Shown piece after piece: positions 1-5,027 of a stretch of DNA of 5,027 nucleotides. Source of the stretch: Pseudomonadota bacterium. Lineage in GTDB: Bacteria > Myxococcota > Myxococcia > Myxococcales > Anaeromyxobacteraceae. Under the pieces are notes generated by a model. It had not been told where the DNA came from. It ran no database searches and saw only the letters and a list, made by a program, of their open reading frames with translations. Position 1 is the stretch's first letter, and every line of letters starts with the position of its first letter. Where the stretch lies: the NCBI GenBank assembly GCA_023428085.1, contig JAEYZK010000223.1, positions 1-5,027 of the forward strand. Reading direction: 5' to 3'. Made by a program: the position numbers and the translations under genes.

Positions 1-1136
1 GGCGTGGCGGGGGCCGGCGCCGGCGCCGGCGCGCGGCGCAGCCGCCGGCTCCGCAGCAGGCCCACGACGCCGCCCGGCAGGAACAGGGTCACCGCCACGA
101 AGAGGAAGCCGAGGAAGAAGAGCCAGAGCTCGGGCATGGCCTTCGTGAACCAGCTCTTCGCGAGGTTGACGAGCACCGCCCCGACCACGGCGCCGACGAG
201 CGTGCCGCGCCCCCCGACCGCGACCCAGATCGCGATCTCGATCGACGCCGAGGTGGACATCTCCGAGGGGTTGATGATGCCGACCTGCGGGACGTAGAGC
301 GCGCCCGCGAGGCCGCAGAGGACCGCCGAGAGGGTCCACACGCCGAGCTTGAACCAGAGCGGCTCGTACCCGAGGCAGCGGAGCCGCGGCTCGCCGTCCC
401 GCACCGCGCGGAGCACCCCGCCGAACGGCGAGGTCACCAGCCAGCGGCAGAGGACGAGCGTGCCGAGGAGCACCGCGACGCTCGCGGCGAAGAGGGCCAC
501 CCGCGTCCCCGGCGCGGCGATGGGGAAGCCGAAGATCCGCTTGAAGTCGGTGAAGCCGTTGTTGCCCCCGAACCCGGTGTCGTTCCGGAAGAAGAGGAGC
601 ATCGCCGCGTAGGTGAGCGCCTGGGTGATGATCGAGAAGTAGACGCCCTTGATGCGCGAGCGGAACGCGAACCAGCCGAAGACGAAGGCGACGAGCCCGG
701 GGACGAGCACCGCCAGCGCCACCGCCCACGCGGCGTGGTCCGTGCCCTGCCAGAACCAGGGCAGCTCCTTCCAGTCGAGGAAGACCATGAAGTCGGGCAG
801 GTCCGACTGGTAGACGCCGTCGCGGCCGATGGACCGCATGAGGTACATGCCGAACGCATAGCCGCCGAGGGCGAAGAAGAGCCCGTGGCCGAGCGAGAGG
901 ATGCCGGCGTAGCCCCAGACCAGGTCGAGCGCCACGGCCACGGTGGCGTAGCAGGCGATCTTCCCGGCCACGGTCACGACGTGGTCGGAGAGGTGGAGCG
1001 GGTGGCCGGGCGGCACGAGCAGGTGGAGCGCCGGCAGCACGACGAAGGCCAGCGCCGCGGCGGCGCCGAGCGCCCACCAGCCGGCGCGCGGCGTGGCGCG
1101 GAGCAGGGGCAGGAGCAGCGAGGAGCGCGCGGTCAT
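1..1136 (-). CDS. urtC: Urea ABC transporter permease subunit UrtC (3' end cut by window edge)
   Basis: Inner-membrane permease of the branched-chain amino acid (LivM) type; in the urea transporter it pairs with UrtB to form the channel. The frame is open from the ATG at 1136 to base 1, giving 378 codons with no stop. Visible landmarks are GYAGILSLGHG at about residues 75-85, a LivM-family signature, an NDTGFGGNNGF stretch at about 185-195, the cytoplasmic loop around 240-262 (FGGVLRAVRDGEPRLRCLGY) that contacts the ATPase, and NPSEMSTSASIEIAIWVAVGG at about 289-309. Many hydrophobic helices span the rest. UrtC proteins usually have roughly 350-390 residues, so the stop probably lies only a few codons outside the window. 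The visible C-terminus is an Ala-Pro run. The start sits 2 bases after the urtB stop (TGACCATG), with a good ribosome binding site, so translational coupling is likely. Family assignment is firm; the urea specificity rests on sequence resemblance plus UrtA and ureD nearby. Confidence 0.95.
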   Translation of the reverse strand, partial: MTARSSLLLPLLRATPRAGWWALGAAAALAFVVLPALHLLVPPGHPLHLSDHVVTVAGKIACYATVAVALDLVWGYAGILSLGHGLFFALGGYAFGMYLMRSIGRDGVYQSDLPDFMVFLDWKELPWFWQGTDHAAWAVALAVLVPGLVAFVFGWFAFRSRIKGVYFSIITQALTYAAMLLFFRNDTGFGGNNGFTDFKRIFGFPIAAPGTRVALFAASVAVLLGTLVLCRWLVTSPFGGVLRAVRDGEPRLRCLGYEPLWFKLGVWTLSAVLCGLAGALYVPQVGIINPSEMSTSASIEIAIWVAVGGRGTLVGAVVGAVLVNLAKSWFTKAMPELWLFFLGFLFVAVTLFLPGGVVGLLRSRRLRRAPAPAPAPAT

Positions 1137-1138
1137 GG

Positions 1139-2743
1139 TCACCCCTCCACCGCGCGGCCCTTGAGGGCGAAGAGCCCCTGGGGCCGCTTCTGGATGAAGA
1201 TCACGATGAAGGCGAGGACGAGGATCTTCGCGACGACGGCGCCGGTCGCGCCCTCGAGGAACTTGGCGGCGACGCCGAGGCCGAGCGCGGCGAACACGGC
1301 CCCCGCGAGCTGCCCCACGCCCCCGAGCACCACCACCATGAACGAGTCCACGACGTAGAGCTGGCCCATGTCCGGGCCGACGTTCCCGATCTGCGAGAGG
1401 GCGAGGCCGCCGAGGCCGGCGATGCCCGCCCCGAGGCCGAAGGCCATCGAGTCCACCCGGCCGGTGGGGACGCCCACGCACCCGGCCATGGCCCGGTTCT
1501 GGGTCACCGCGCGCACGAACATGCCGAGCCGGGTCTTCTGGAGCAGGAGCCAGGTGACGAGCAGGACCCCCGCGGAGAAGCAGACGATCGCGATCCGGTT
1601 CCAGGGGAGGACCGCGCTCGGGAGCACCGACACGCCGCCCGACATCCACGAGGGGTTCGCGACCTGCACGTTCTGGGCGCCGAAGATCGCCCGGGCGGCC
1701 TGGATCAGGACGAGCGAGAGGCCCCAGGTGGCGAGCAGCGACTCGAGCGGGCGGCGGTACAGGTGCCGGATCACGAGCCGCTCCATGAGGACGCCGACGG
1801 TGAACGCCGCGGCGAACGACACCGGGATCGCGGCGAGCACGTACGCGTCCTGGGCGGCCGGGAAGCTCCGGCGGAAGAGGGTCTGTACGGCGTAGCCCGC
1901 GTACGCGCCCACCATGAGCAGCTCGCCGTGCGCCATGTTGATGACGCCCATGATCCCGTACGTGATCGCGAGCCCCAGCGCGGCGAGGAGGAGGATGCTG
2001 CCCAGCGAGAGGCCGGAGAAGACGCTGTTCACGACGTCGGCGAGGAGGAGCCGGCGCTCGACCGCGCCGAGCGAGCGCGCGGCGGCGGCCCGGACCTCGG
2101 GGTCGGGCTCGTCCGCCGCGGCGGTGGCGAGCAGCGCGCGCACGTTCCGGGTGGCGCCCTCGCCCAGCGCCCGGACGGCGTCGAGGCGGGCCGCGCGGTC
2201 CTCGCTCCGGAGGAGCACCTGCGCCCGCGCCAGCGCCAGGTGCTCGCGGACGGCGCCGTCGCGCTCGGCGGCGAGCGCCTCGTCGAGCAGCGGGAGGAGC
2301 TCCGGCGTCACCGAGGCGGCCAGCGAGGTCGCGGCCGCGAGGCGCACCGCCTGGTCGGGGTCGAACACGCGCAGCGCGGCGAGGGCGCCGTCGAGGGTGC
2401 GCCGGACGCGGTTGTTGATGGTGACCGCCTCGGCGCCCTCGGGCGCCGCCGGGAGGACCGCGCCCGTCGCGGCGTCGCGGAGCGCGTCGCCGTCCGCGAC
2501 GAGCACCCGGCCGCCCGCGACCTGGACCCGCTCTTCCGCGAGGGCCTGCAGGATGGCCACGGCGCCGGGGCCGGCCTGGATCGCGAGGGCCCGGATGGCC
2601 TCGATCTTCGCGGCCGAGTCCTCGGCGGCGAGGCCGGCGAGGGCGGCGGGGTCGAGCCGGGCCGCCGGCTCGTCGGGCGCGGCGCGGGCGGGCATGCCGG
2701 CCAGGCAAGGTGCGCAGAGGAGCAGGACGCGGAGGAGGCGCAT
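1139..2743 (-). CDS. urtB: Urea ABC transporter permease subunit UrtB, with periplasmic N-terminal domain
   Basis: 534-residue inner-membrane permease of the LivH type. Residues 1-21 look like a signal peptide (positively charged start, Leu-rich core, ARA at the likely cleavage site). Residues about 30-230 are a helical, Ala/Leu/Arg-rich domain resembling HEAT-like repeats (RLAAATSLA, RLDAVRALGEG, EVRAAAARSLG) and contain the VTINNRVRR segment typical of long proteobacterial UrtB. The permease domain starts near 235, with TYGIMGVINMAHGELLMVGAY at about 261-281, the ATPase-contacting loop RAVTQNRAMAGCVGVPTGRV at 411-430, and the conserved ending RPQGLFALKG at 520-529. The length suits the long form of UrtB. 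I chose ATG 2743 because GGGA lies 9 bases upstream and the signal peptide then starts cleanly; ATG 2752, in frame three codons earlier, is possible. Extending to 2839 would run through a repeat and is unlikely. It ends 2 bases before urtC. Confidence 0.95.
   Translation of the reverse strand: MRLLRVLLLCAPCLAGMPARAAPDEPAARLDPAALAGLAAEDSAAKIEAIRALAIQAGPGAVAILQALAEERVQVAGGRVLVADGDALRDAATGAVLPAAPEGAEAVTINNRVRRTLDGALAALRVFDPDQAVRLAAATSLAASVTPELLPLLDEALAAERDGAVREHLALARAQVLLRSEDRAARLDAVRALGEGATRNVRALLATAAADEPDPEVRAAAARSLGAVERRLLLADVVNSVFSGLSLGSILLLAALGLAITYGIMGVINMAHGELLMVGAYAGYAVQTLFRRSFPAAQDAYVLAAIPVSFAAAFTVGVLMERLVIRHLYRRPLESLLATWGLSLVLIQAARAIFGAQNVQVANPSWMSGGVSVLPSAVLPWNRIAIVCFSAGVLLVTWLLLQKTRLGMFVRAVTQNRAMAGCVGVPTGRVDSMAFGLGAGIAGLGGLALSQIGNVGPDMGQLYVVDSFMVVVLGGVGQLAGAVFAALGLGVAAKFLEGATGAVVAKILVLAFIVIFIQKRPQGLFALKGRAVEG
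1142..1148 (-). promoter_or_regulatory. Ribosome binding site of urtC
   Basis: GGAGGGG on the minus strand lies 5 bases before the urtC ATG, inside the last codons of urtB. It fixes the urtC start at 1136 and supports coupled translation of urtB and urtC. Confidence 0.8.
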
Positions 2744-2752
2744 TGTGACCAT

Positions 2753-2756
2753 TCCC
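2753..2756 (-). promoter_or_regulatory. Ribosome binding site of urtB, abutting a REP-like repeat
   Basis: GGGA on the minus strand lies 9 bases before ATG 2743. Two of its bases (2755-2756) are the outer edge of the REP-like stem at 2755-2787, so stem formation in the mRNA could limit ribosome access. The site is weak and decides the start against ATG 2752, which would have no spacing. Confidence 0.5.
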
Positions 2757-2787
2757 GCTCGTGCTTCGACAGGCTCAGCGCGAGCGG
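2755..2787 (+). repeat. REP-like unit 1
   Basis: Outer stem CCGCTCG (2755-2761) pairs with CGAGCGG (2781-2787). After one mismatch an inner GCT (2763-2765) pairs with AGC (2777-2779), leaving an 11-base loop. It ends 11 bases from the urtB start. Confidence 0.8.
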
Positions 2788-2800
2788 CGCTCTGGAGAGG

Positions 2801-2833
2801 CCGCTCACCCCGAGCCTGTCGAAGGGTGAGCGG
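2801..2833 (-). repeat. REP-like unit 2, inverted relative to unit 1
   Basis: A perfect 10-base stem, CCGCTCACCC (2801-2810) with GGGTGAGCGG (2824-2833), closes a 13-base loop. Compared with unit 1 in the same orientation, the seventh stem pair changes from G-C to A-T and the ninth from G-C to C-G, so pairing is kept while sequence differs. Confidence 0.8.
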
Positions 2834-2854
2834 TCCCACGGTTCGAGGGTCCCG

Positions 2855-2890
2855 CGGCCCCCGGCTCGCCCGTGTTCGAGCCCGGGGCCG
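2855..2890 (-). terminator. Strong hairpin after urtA (mRNA 3' stabiliser or partial terminator)
   Basis: Two 14-base arms (2855-2868 and 2877-2890) pair with a single mismatch around an 8-base loop, starting 12 bases beyond the urtA stop. The stem is almost entirely G-C. There is no run of T after it on the minus strand, so it is not a classical Rho-independent terminator. A role in protecting the urtA message or reducing read-through into urtB is inference. Confidence 0.55.
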
Positions 2891-2902
2891 CGACGGCCGG
2901 CG

Positions 2903-4147
2903 CTACAGCTTCTGCTTCGCCTCGTTGCCCGAGATGAACGGGCTCCAGGGCTGGGCCCGGATCGCGTCCTTCGTCTTCCAGACCACGTTGAACTGCCCGT
3001 CCGGGCGGATCTCGCCGATGTAGACCGGCTTGTGCAGGTGGTGGTTCGTCGGGTCCATGGTGAGCGTGAACCCGGAGGGCGCCTTGAAGGTCTGGCCGGA
3101 CATCGCGGCGATCACCTTGTCGGTCTCGGTGGACTTCGCCTTCTCGACGGCCTGCTTCCACATCCACAGGCCGACGTAGGTGGCCTCCATCGGATCGTTG
3201 GTCACGACCTTGTCGGCGTCCGGGAGCTTCCGCTTCTTCGCCCAGGCCCGGTACTTCTTCACGAACGCGTCGTTCTGCGGGTTCTTGAGCGACATGAAGT
3301 AGTTCCAGGCGGCGAGGTGGCCGACCAGCGGCTTCGTGTCCACGCCGCGGAGCTCCTCCTCGCCGACGGAGAAGGCGACCACCGGGACGTCGGTGGCCTT
3401 GAGCCCGGCGTTGCCCAGCTCCTTGTAGAACGGCACGTTGGAGTCGCCGTTGATGGTGGAGATGACCGCCGTCTTCCCGCCCGCCGCGAACGTCTTGATG
3501 CTGGCGACGATCGTCTGGTAGTCGCCGTGGCCGAACGGCGTGTAGACCTCCTCGATGTCCTTCTCCTGGACGCCCTTCGACTTGAGGAACGCGCGGAGGA
3601 TCTTGTTCGTCGTGCGCGGGTAGACGTAGTCGGTGCCGAGCAGGAAGAAGCGCTTCGCGCCGCCGCCGTCCTCGCTCATGAGGTACTCGACCGCCGGGAT
3701 GGCCTGCTGGTTCGGCGCGGCGCCGGTGTAGAAGACGTTCTTCTCCAGCTCCTCGCCCTCGTACTGCACCGGGTAGAAGAGGAGCCCGTTCAGCTCGCTG
3801 AAGACCGGCAGCACCGACTTGCGCGAGACCGAGGTCCAGCAGCCGAACACGGCCGCGACCTTGTCCTGCGAGAGGAGCTGGCGCGCCTTCTCGGCGAACA
3901 GCGGCCAGTTCGAGGCGGGATCGACGACGACGGGGACGAGCTTCTTCCCCATGACGCCGCCCTGGGCGTTGATCTCCTCGATGGTCATGAGGGCCGTCTC
4001 CTTCAGCGCGGTCTCGGAGATCGCCATCGTCCCGGAGAGCGAGTGGAGGATGCCGACCTTGATCGTGCCCTCGGCGCGGATCGCCTGGGGCAAGAGCAGG
4101 GCGAGGAGCGCTGCGGACGCGAGGAAGGAACGAACGTGCTGGCGCAT
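2903..4147 (-). CDS. urtA: Urea ABC transporter substrate-binding protein UrtA
   Basis: 414-residue periplasmic binding protein that captures urea for the UrtBCDE transporter. Residues 1-25 form a Sec signal peptide (MRQHVR, then a Leu/Ala core, IRA at the likely cleavage site). There is no lipobox cysteine, so a soluble periplasmic protein is expected. The mature part is a type 1 periplasmic binding fold: KVGILHSLSGTMAISE at about 30-45, IEEINAQGGVMGKKL at 56-70, VAAVFGCWTSVSRKSVLPVF at 97-116, and GLLFYPVQYEGEE at 111-123. FLLGTDYVYPRTTNK (158-172), YTPFGHGDYQTIV (192-204) and TINGDSNVPFY (221-231) follow. These match UrtA rather than general Leu/Ile/Val binding proteins. The ATG at 4147 is chosen for its ribosome binding site and because the signal peptide starts there; the open frame continues upstream to 4423 but lacks a coding character. 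It is the first gene of the operon and is preceded by a sigma-54 type promoter. Confidence 0.97.
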   Translation of the reverse strand: MRQHVRSFLASAALLALLLPQAIRAEGTIKVGILHSLSGTMAISETALKETALMTIEEINAQGGVMGKKLVPVVVDPASNWPLFAEKARQLLSQDKVAAVFGCWTSVSRKSVLPVFSELNGLLFYPVQYEGEELEKNVFYTGAAPNQQAIPAVEYLMSEDGGGAKRFFLLGTDYVYPRTTNKILRAFLKSKGVQEKDIEEVYTPFGHGDYQTIVASIKTFAAGGKTAVISTINGDSNVPFYKELGNAGLKATDVPVVAFSVGEEELRGVDTKPLVGHLAAWNYFMSLKNPQNDAFVKKYRAWAKKRKLPDADKVVTNDPMEATYVGLWMWKQAVEKAKSTETDKVIAAMSGQTFKAPSGFTLTMDPTNHHLHKPVYIGEIRPDGQFNVVWKTKDAIRAQPWSPFISGNEAKQKL

Positions 4148-4152
4148 CTGGA

Positions 4153-4158
4153 TCCTTT
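4153..4158 (-). promoter_or_regulatory. Ribosome binding site of urtA
   Basis: AAAGGA on the minus strand, 5 bases before ATG 4147. It decides the start against the upstream in-frame codons. Confidence 0.7.
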
Positions 4159-4192
4159 CGGTGAGCGGGTTGTCGACGTGTCCGGACCCAGG

Positions 4193-4208
4193 AGCCAGAA
4201 GCGTGCCA
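4193..4208 (-). promoter_or_regulatory. Sigma-54 (RpoN) promoter of urtA
   Basis: On the minus strand TGGCACG-CTTC-TGGCT compares with the RpoN consensus TGGCACG-N4-TTGCW: the -24 block is exact and the -12 block has one mismatch. The invariant GG (4207-4206) and GC (4195-4194) are separated by exactly 10 bases. The predicted start of transcription is near 4182, a G on the minus strand, giving a leader of about 35 bases that includes the ribosome binding site. RpoN promoters need an activator; NtrC is the natural candidate for urea uptake. Confidence 0.75.
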
Positions 4209-4281
4209 GCCCTTCTCGGCCCGTCCCTGGCGCGGATCGCGGCCGGCGCGCCCCGCGCTGCTCGTTCCGCTCGCAGCTGCG

Positions 4282-4298
4282 TGCACGCCTCTCGTGCG
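4282..4298. promoter_or_regulatory. NtrC-like enhancer dyad between the divergent promoters
   Basis: TGCACG-CCTCT-CGTGCG is a dyad with perfect GCACG/CGTGC arms over a 5-base spacer. It has the 17-base length and the GCAC-N7-GTGC core of the NtrC site (TGCACC-N5-GGTGCA), matching 9 of the 12 arm bases. Its centre (4290) is about 106-108 bases upstream of both predicted start sites (4182 and 4396), a normal distance for a sigma-54 enhancer. NtrC as the binding protein is inference; another enhancer-binding protein could use it. Confidence 0.55.
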
Positions 4299-4310
4299 GT
4301 TGACGCATCG

Positions 4311-4327
4311 TGAACCAACCGGGTGGC
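4311..4327. promoter_or_regulatory. Possible second, degenerate NtrC-like site
   Basis: TGAACCA-ACC-GGGTGGC can be aligned to TGCACCA-N3-TGGTGCA with 10 of 14 positions matching, mainly in the left arm. Its centre lies 29 bases, close to three helical turns, from the dyad at 4282-4298, as expected for paired enhancer sites on one face of the DNA. The match is weak in the right arm. Confidence 0.25.
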
Positions 4328-4369
4328 GCCCCGCAGGGGCTCTCGCCGCGGCGGACGACCGGGGCAGAC

Positions 4370-4385
4370 TGGCCCGGGCCTTGCT
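4370..4385 (+). promoter_or_regulatory. Sigma-54 (RpoN) promoter of ureD
   Basis: TGGCCCG-GGCC-TTGCT matches the RpoN consensus with one change in the -24 block and an exact -12 block. GG (4371-4372) and GC (4383-4384) are 10 bases apart. Transcription would start near the G at 4396, only 8 bases before the ureD ATG. The spacer overlaps a GGCCCGGGCC palindrome, so some of the match could reflect base composition. Confidence 0.6.
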
Positions 4386-4403
4386 CCCGGGGCCTGTTCA
4401 CGG

Positions 4404-5027
4404 ATGATCGCCTCGCCTTCCATCGACCTCCCGGGCGCGCTGCTCGATCCGCGCGCAGGCAGCTGCGCGCTCCGCGGTCAGCCGGCGCCGCTGCGCGCCG
4501 GCGCGGGGGCGCTCGCGGTCGAGCGGGTGGCGGGCGCGTCCGCGCTCGTCGCGTGCCGGGCGGCGAGCCCGCTGCAGCTGCTCGCGCCGCGGCCGCGGGG
4601 GGAGGCGGTCTGGATCGTCGCGGCGAGCCACGGCGGCGGGCTCGTGACCGGCGACGCGGTCGCGCTCGAGGTCTCGATCGGCGCGGGCGCGACCGCGTGC
4701 GTGGGGACGCAGGCGGAGACGAAGGTGTACCGGGCGGGCGCGGGGGCGGCGTCGCAGCGCCTCGCTGCCACGATCGCCCCCGGCGCGCTCCTCGCCTGGC
4801 TCCCGGACCCGGTCAGCCCGTTCGCCGGCGCCCGGTACGCGCAGGAGCAGCGGTTCGCGCTCGCGCCGGGCGCGAGCCTCGCCGTGCTCGACGTGGTCAC
4901 CGCCGGCCGCGCGGCCCGCGGCGAGCGGTGGGCGTTCGAGCGCTACGCCTCCCGCAACGAGGTCCGCGCCGGCGGCGCGCTCCTCGTCGCCGACGCCGTG
5001 CGGCTCGCGGCCGGGGAGGGGCCGCCC
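4404..5027 (+). CDS. ureD: Urease accessory protein UreD (5' part, cut by window edge)
   Basis: The first 208 codons of a cytoplasmic urease maturation factor, open to the last base. UreD (UreH in some species) binds apo-urease and, with UreF and UreG, helps deliver nickel to the active site. Recognisable parts are the SPLQLLAPR strand at residues 55-63, SHGGGLVTGDAVALEVSIGAG at 75-95 (the GG..GD motif), TQAETKVYR at 102-110 (a strongly conserved UreD motif), LAWLPDPVSPFAGARYAQE at 130-148 and VTAGRAARGERWAFERYASR at 165-184. Full-length UreD usually has about 270-300 residues, so about two thirds is present. ATG 4404 is the only plausible start: no ATG, GTG or TTG was seen in frame in the 50 or so bases upstream, and no later ATG precedes the conserved region. 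It has no clear ribosome binding site. It is probably the first gene of a urease operon running right. Confidence 0.93.
   Translation, partial: MIASPSIDLPGALLDPRAGSCALRGQPAPLRAGAGALAVERVAGASALVACRAASPLQLLAPRPRGEAVWIVAASHGGGLVTGDAVALEVSIGAGATACVGTQAETKVYRAGAGAASQRLAATIAPGALLAWLPDPVSPFAGARYAQEQRFALAPGASLAVLDVVTAGRAARGERWAFERYASRNEVRAGGALLVADAVRLAAGEGPP

Larger units (their letters stand above)
2755..2833. repeat. Inverted pair of REP-like palindromes between urtA and urtB
   Basis: Two 33-base palindromic units (2755-2787 and 2801-2833) face each other across a 13-base spacer. They share an identical 13-base core, CTTCGACAGGCTC in one and its reverse complement GAGCCTGTCGAAG in the other, and the same outer arm CCGCTC/GAGCGG. 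The TTCGACAGGCTCAG core resembles a repetitive extragenic palindrome I recognise from many GC-rich proteobacterial genomes; this is recollection, not a search. The pair could fold as two separate hairpins or as one long near-perfect hairpin. It sits in the gap between the binding-protein gene and the first permease gene of the same operon, as the malE-malF REP element does in E. coli. Confidence 0.85.

Noticed and set aside
2744..2839. In-frame upstream extension of urtB to ATG 2839
   Set aside because: The extra codons are a translation of the REP-like pair and would bury the signal peptide.
2805..4286. A 493-codon open frame on the minus strand overlapping urtA
   Set aside because: It is a frame-shifted reading of urtA with biased Arg/Gly/Pro composition; urtA in the other frame is a clear family match.
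1763..4303. An 846-codon open frame on the plus strand
   Set aside because: It lies opposite urtB and urtA, its product is a low-complexity Arg/Gly/Glu-rich string with no fold-like pattern, and it crosses the repeats and the hairpin. In such GC-rich DNA long antisense frames are expected by chance.
4295..4307. Dyad TGCG-GTTGA-CGCA next to the NtrC-like site
   Set aside because: Only 4-base arms, overlapping the better dyad at 4282-4298 and without a known recognition pattern; likely chance.
4328..4340. Small hairpin GCCCC-GCA-GGGGC in the divergent gap
   Set aside because: Only 5 pairs in a GC-rich region, not at a gene end; it would not be in either predicted transcript leader.
4148..4423. 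In-frame upstream extension of urtA
   Set aside because: The extension reads through the predicted urtA promoter and into the start of ureD, and would place the signal peptide inside the protein. ATG 4147 has its own ribosome binding site.
4398..4900. Minus-strand open frames opposite ureD
   Set aside because: They are Arg/Ala/Pro-rich shadows of ureD without recognisable motifs.
1..5027. CRISPR array, tRNA, rRNA, insertion sequence or an unknown defence-type gene cluster
   Set aside because: No spaced direct repeats, no RNA-gene signatures and no transposase were seen. All long, convincing frames belong to known urea transport and urease maturation families.

Overview
The window is the junction of a urea-uptake operon and a urease operon, arranged back to back. 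It is very GC-rich, with third codon positions almost always G or C. That, the Gram-negative urea transporter architecture and the likely sigma-54 control suggest a high-GC proteobacterium or myxobacterium-like organism. An Anaeromyxobacter-type host would fit, but this is a guess from composition only.

Layout from left to right: on the minus strand, bases 1-1136 hold most of urtC (permease, cut by the window edge), 1139-2743 hold urtB (permease with a long extracytoplasmic N-terminal domain), and 2903-4147 hold urtA (periplasmic urea-binding protein). Transcription runs urtA -> urtB -> urtC towards the left edge, where the ATPase genes urtD and urtE would be expected. On the plus strand, 4404-5027 hold the first 208 codons of ureD, a urease maturation gene, running off the right edge.

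Two non-coding stretches matter. The 159-base urtA-urtB gap (2744-2902) holds a strong hairpin just after the urtA stop and an inverted pair of REP-like palindromes that reaches into the urtB ribosome binding site. The 256-base divergent gap (4148-4403) holds a sigma-54 type -24/-12 promoter facing each way. Between them, at nearly equal distance from both predicted start sites, is a 17-base dyad with the spacing of an NtrC enhancer site. The picture is coordinated nitrogen-limitation control of urea import and urea hydrolysis.

The genes work together simply: UrtA captures urea in the periplasm, UrtB and UrtC form the membrane channel, and urease (which needs UreD for nickel-site assembly) splits urea to ammonia and carbon dioxide. 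I see no new protein system here. The gene content is well known, and the interest lies in the regulatory and repeat architecture between the genes.
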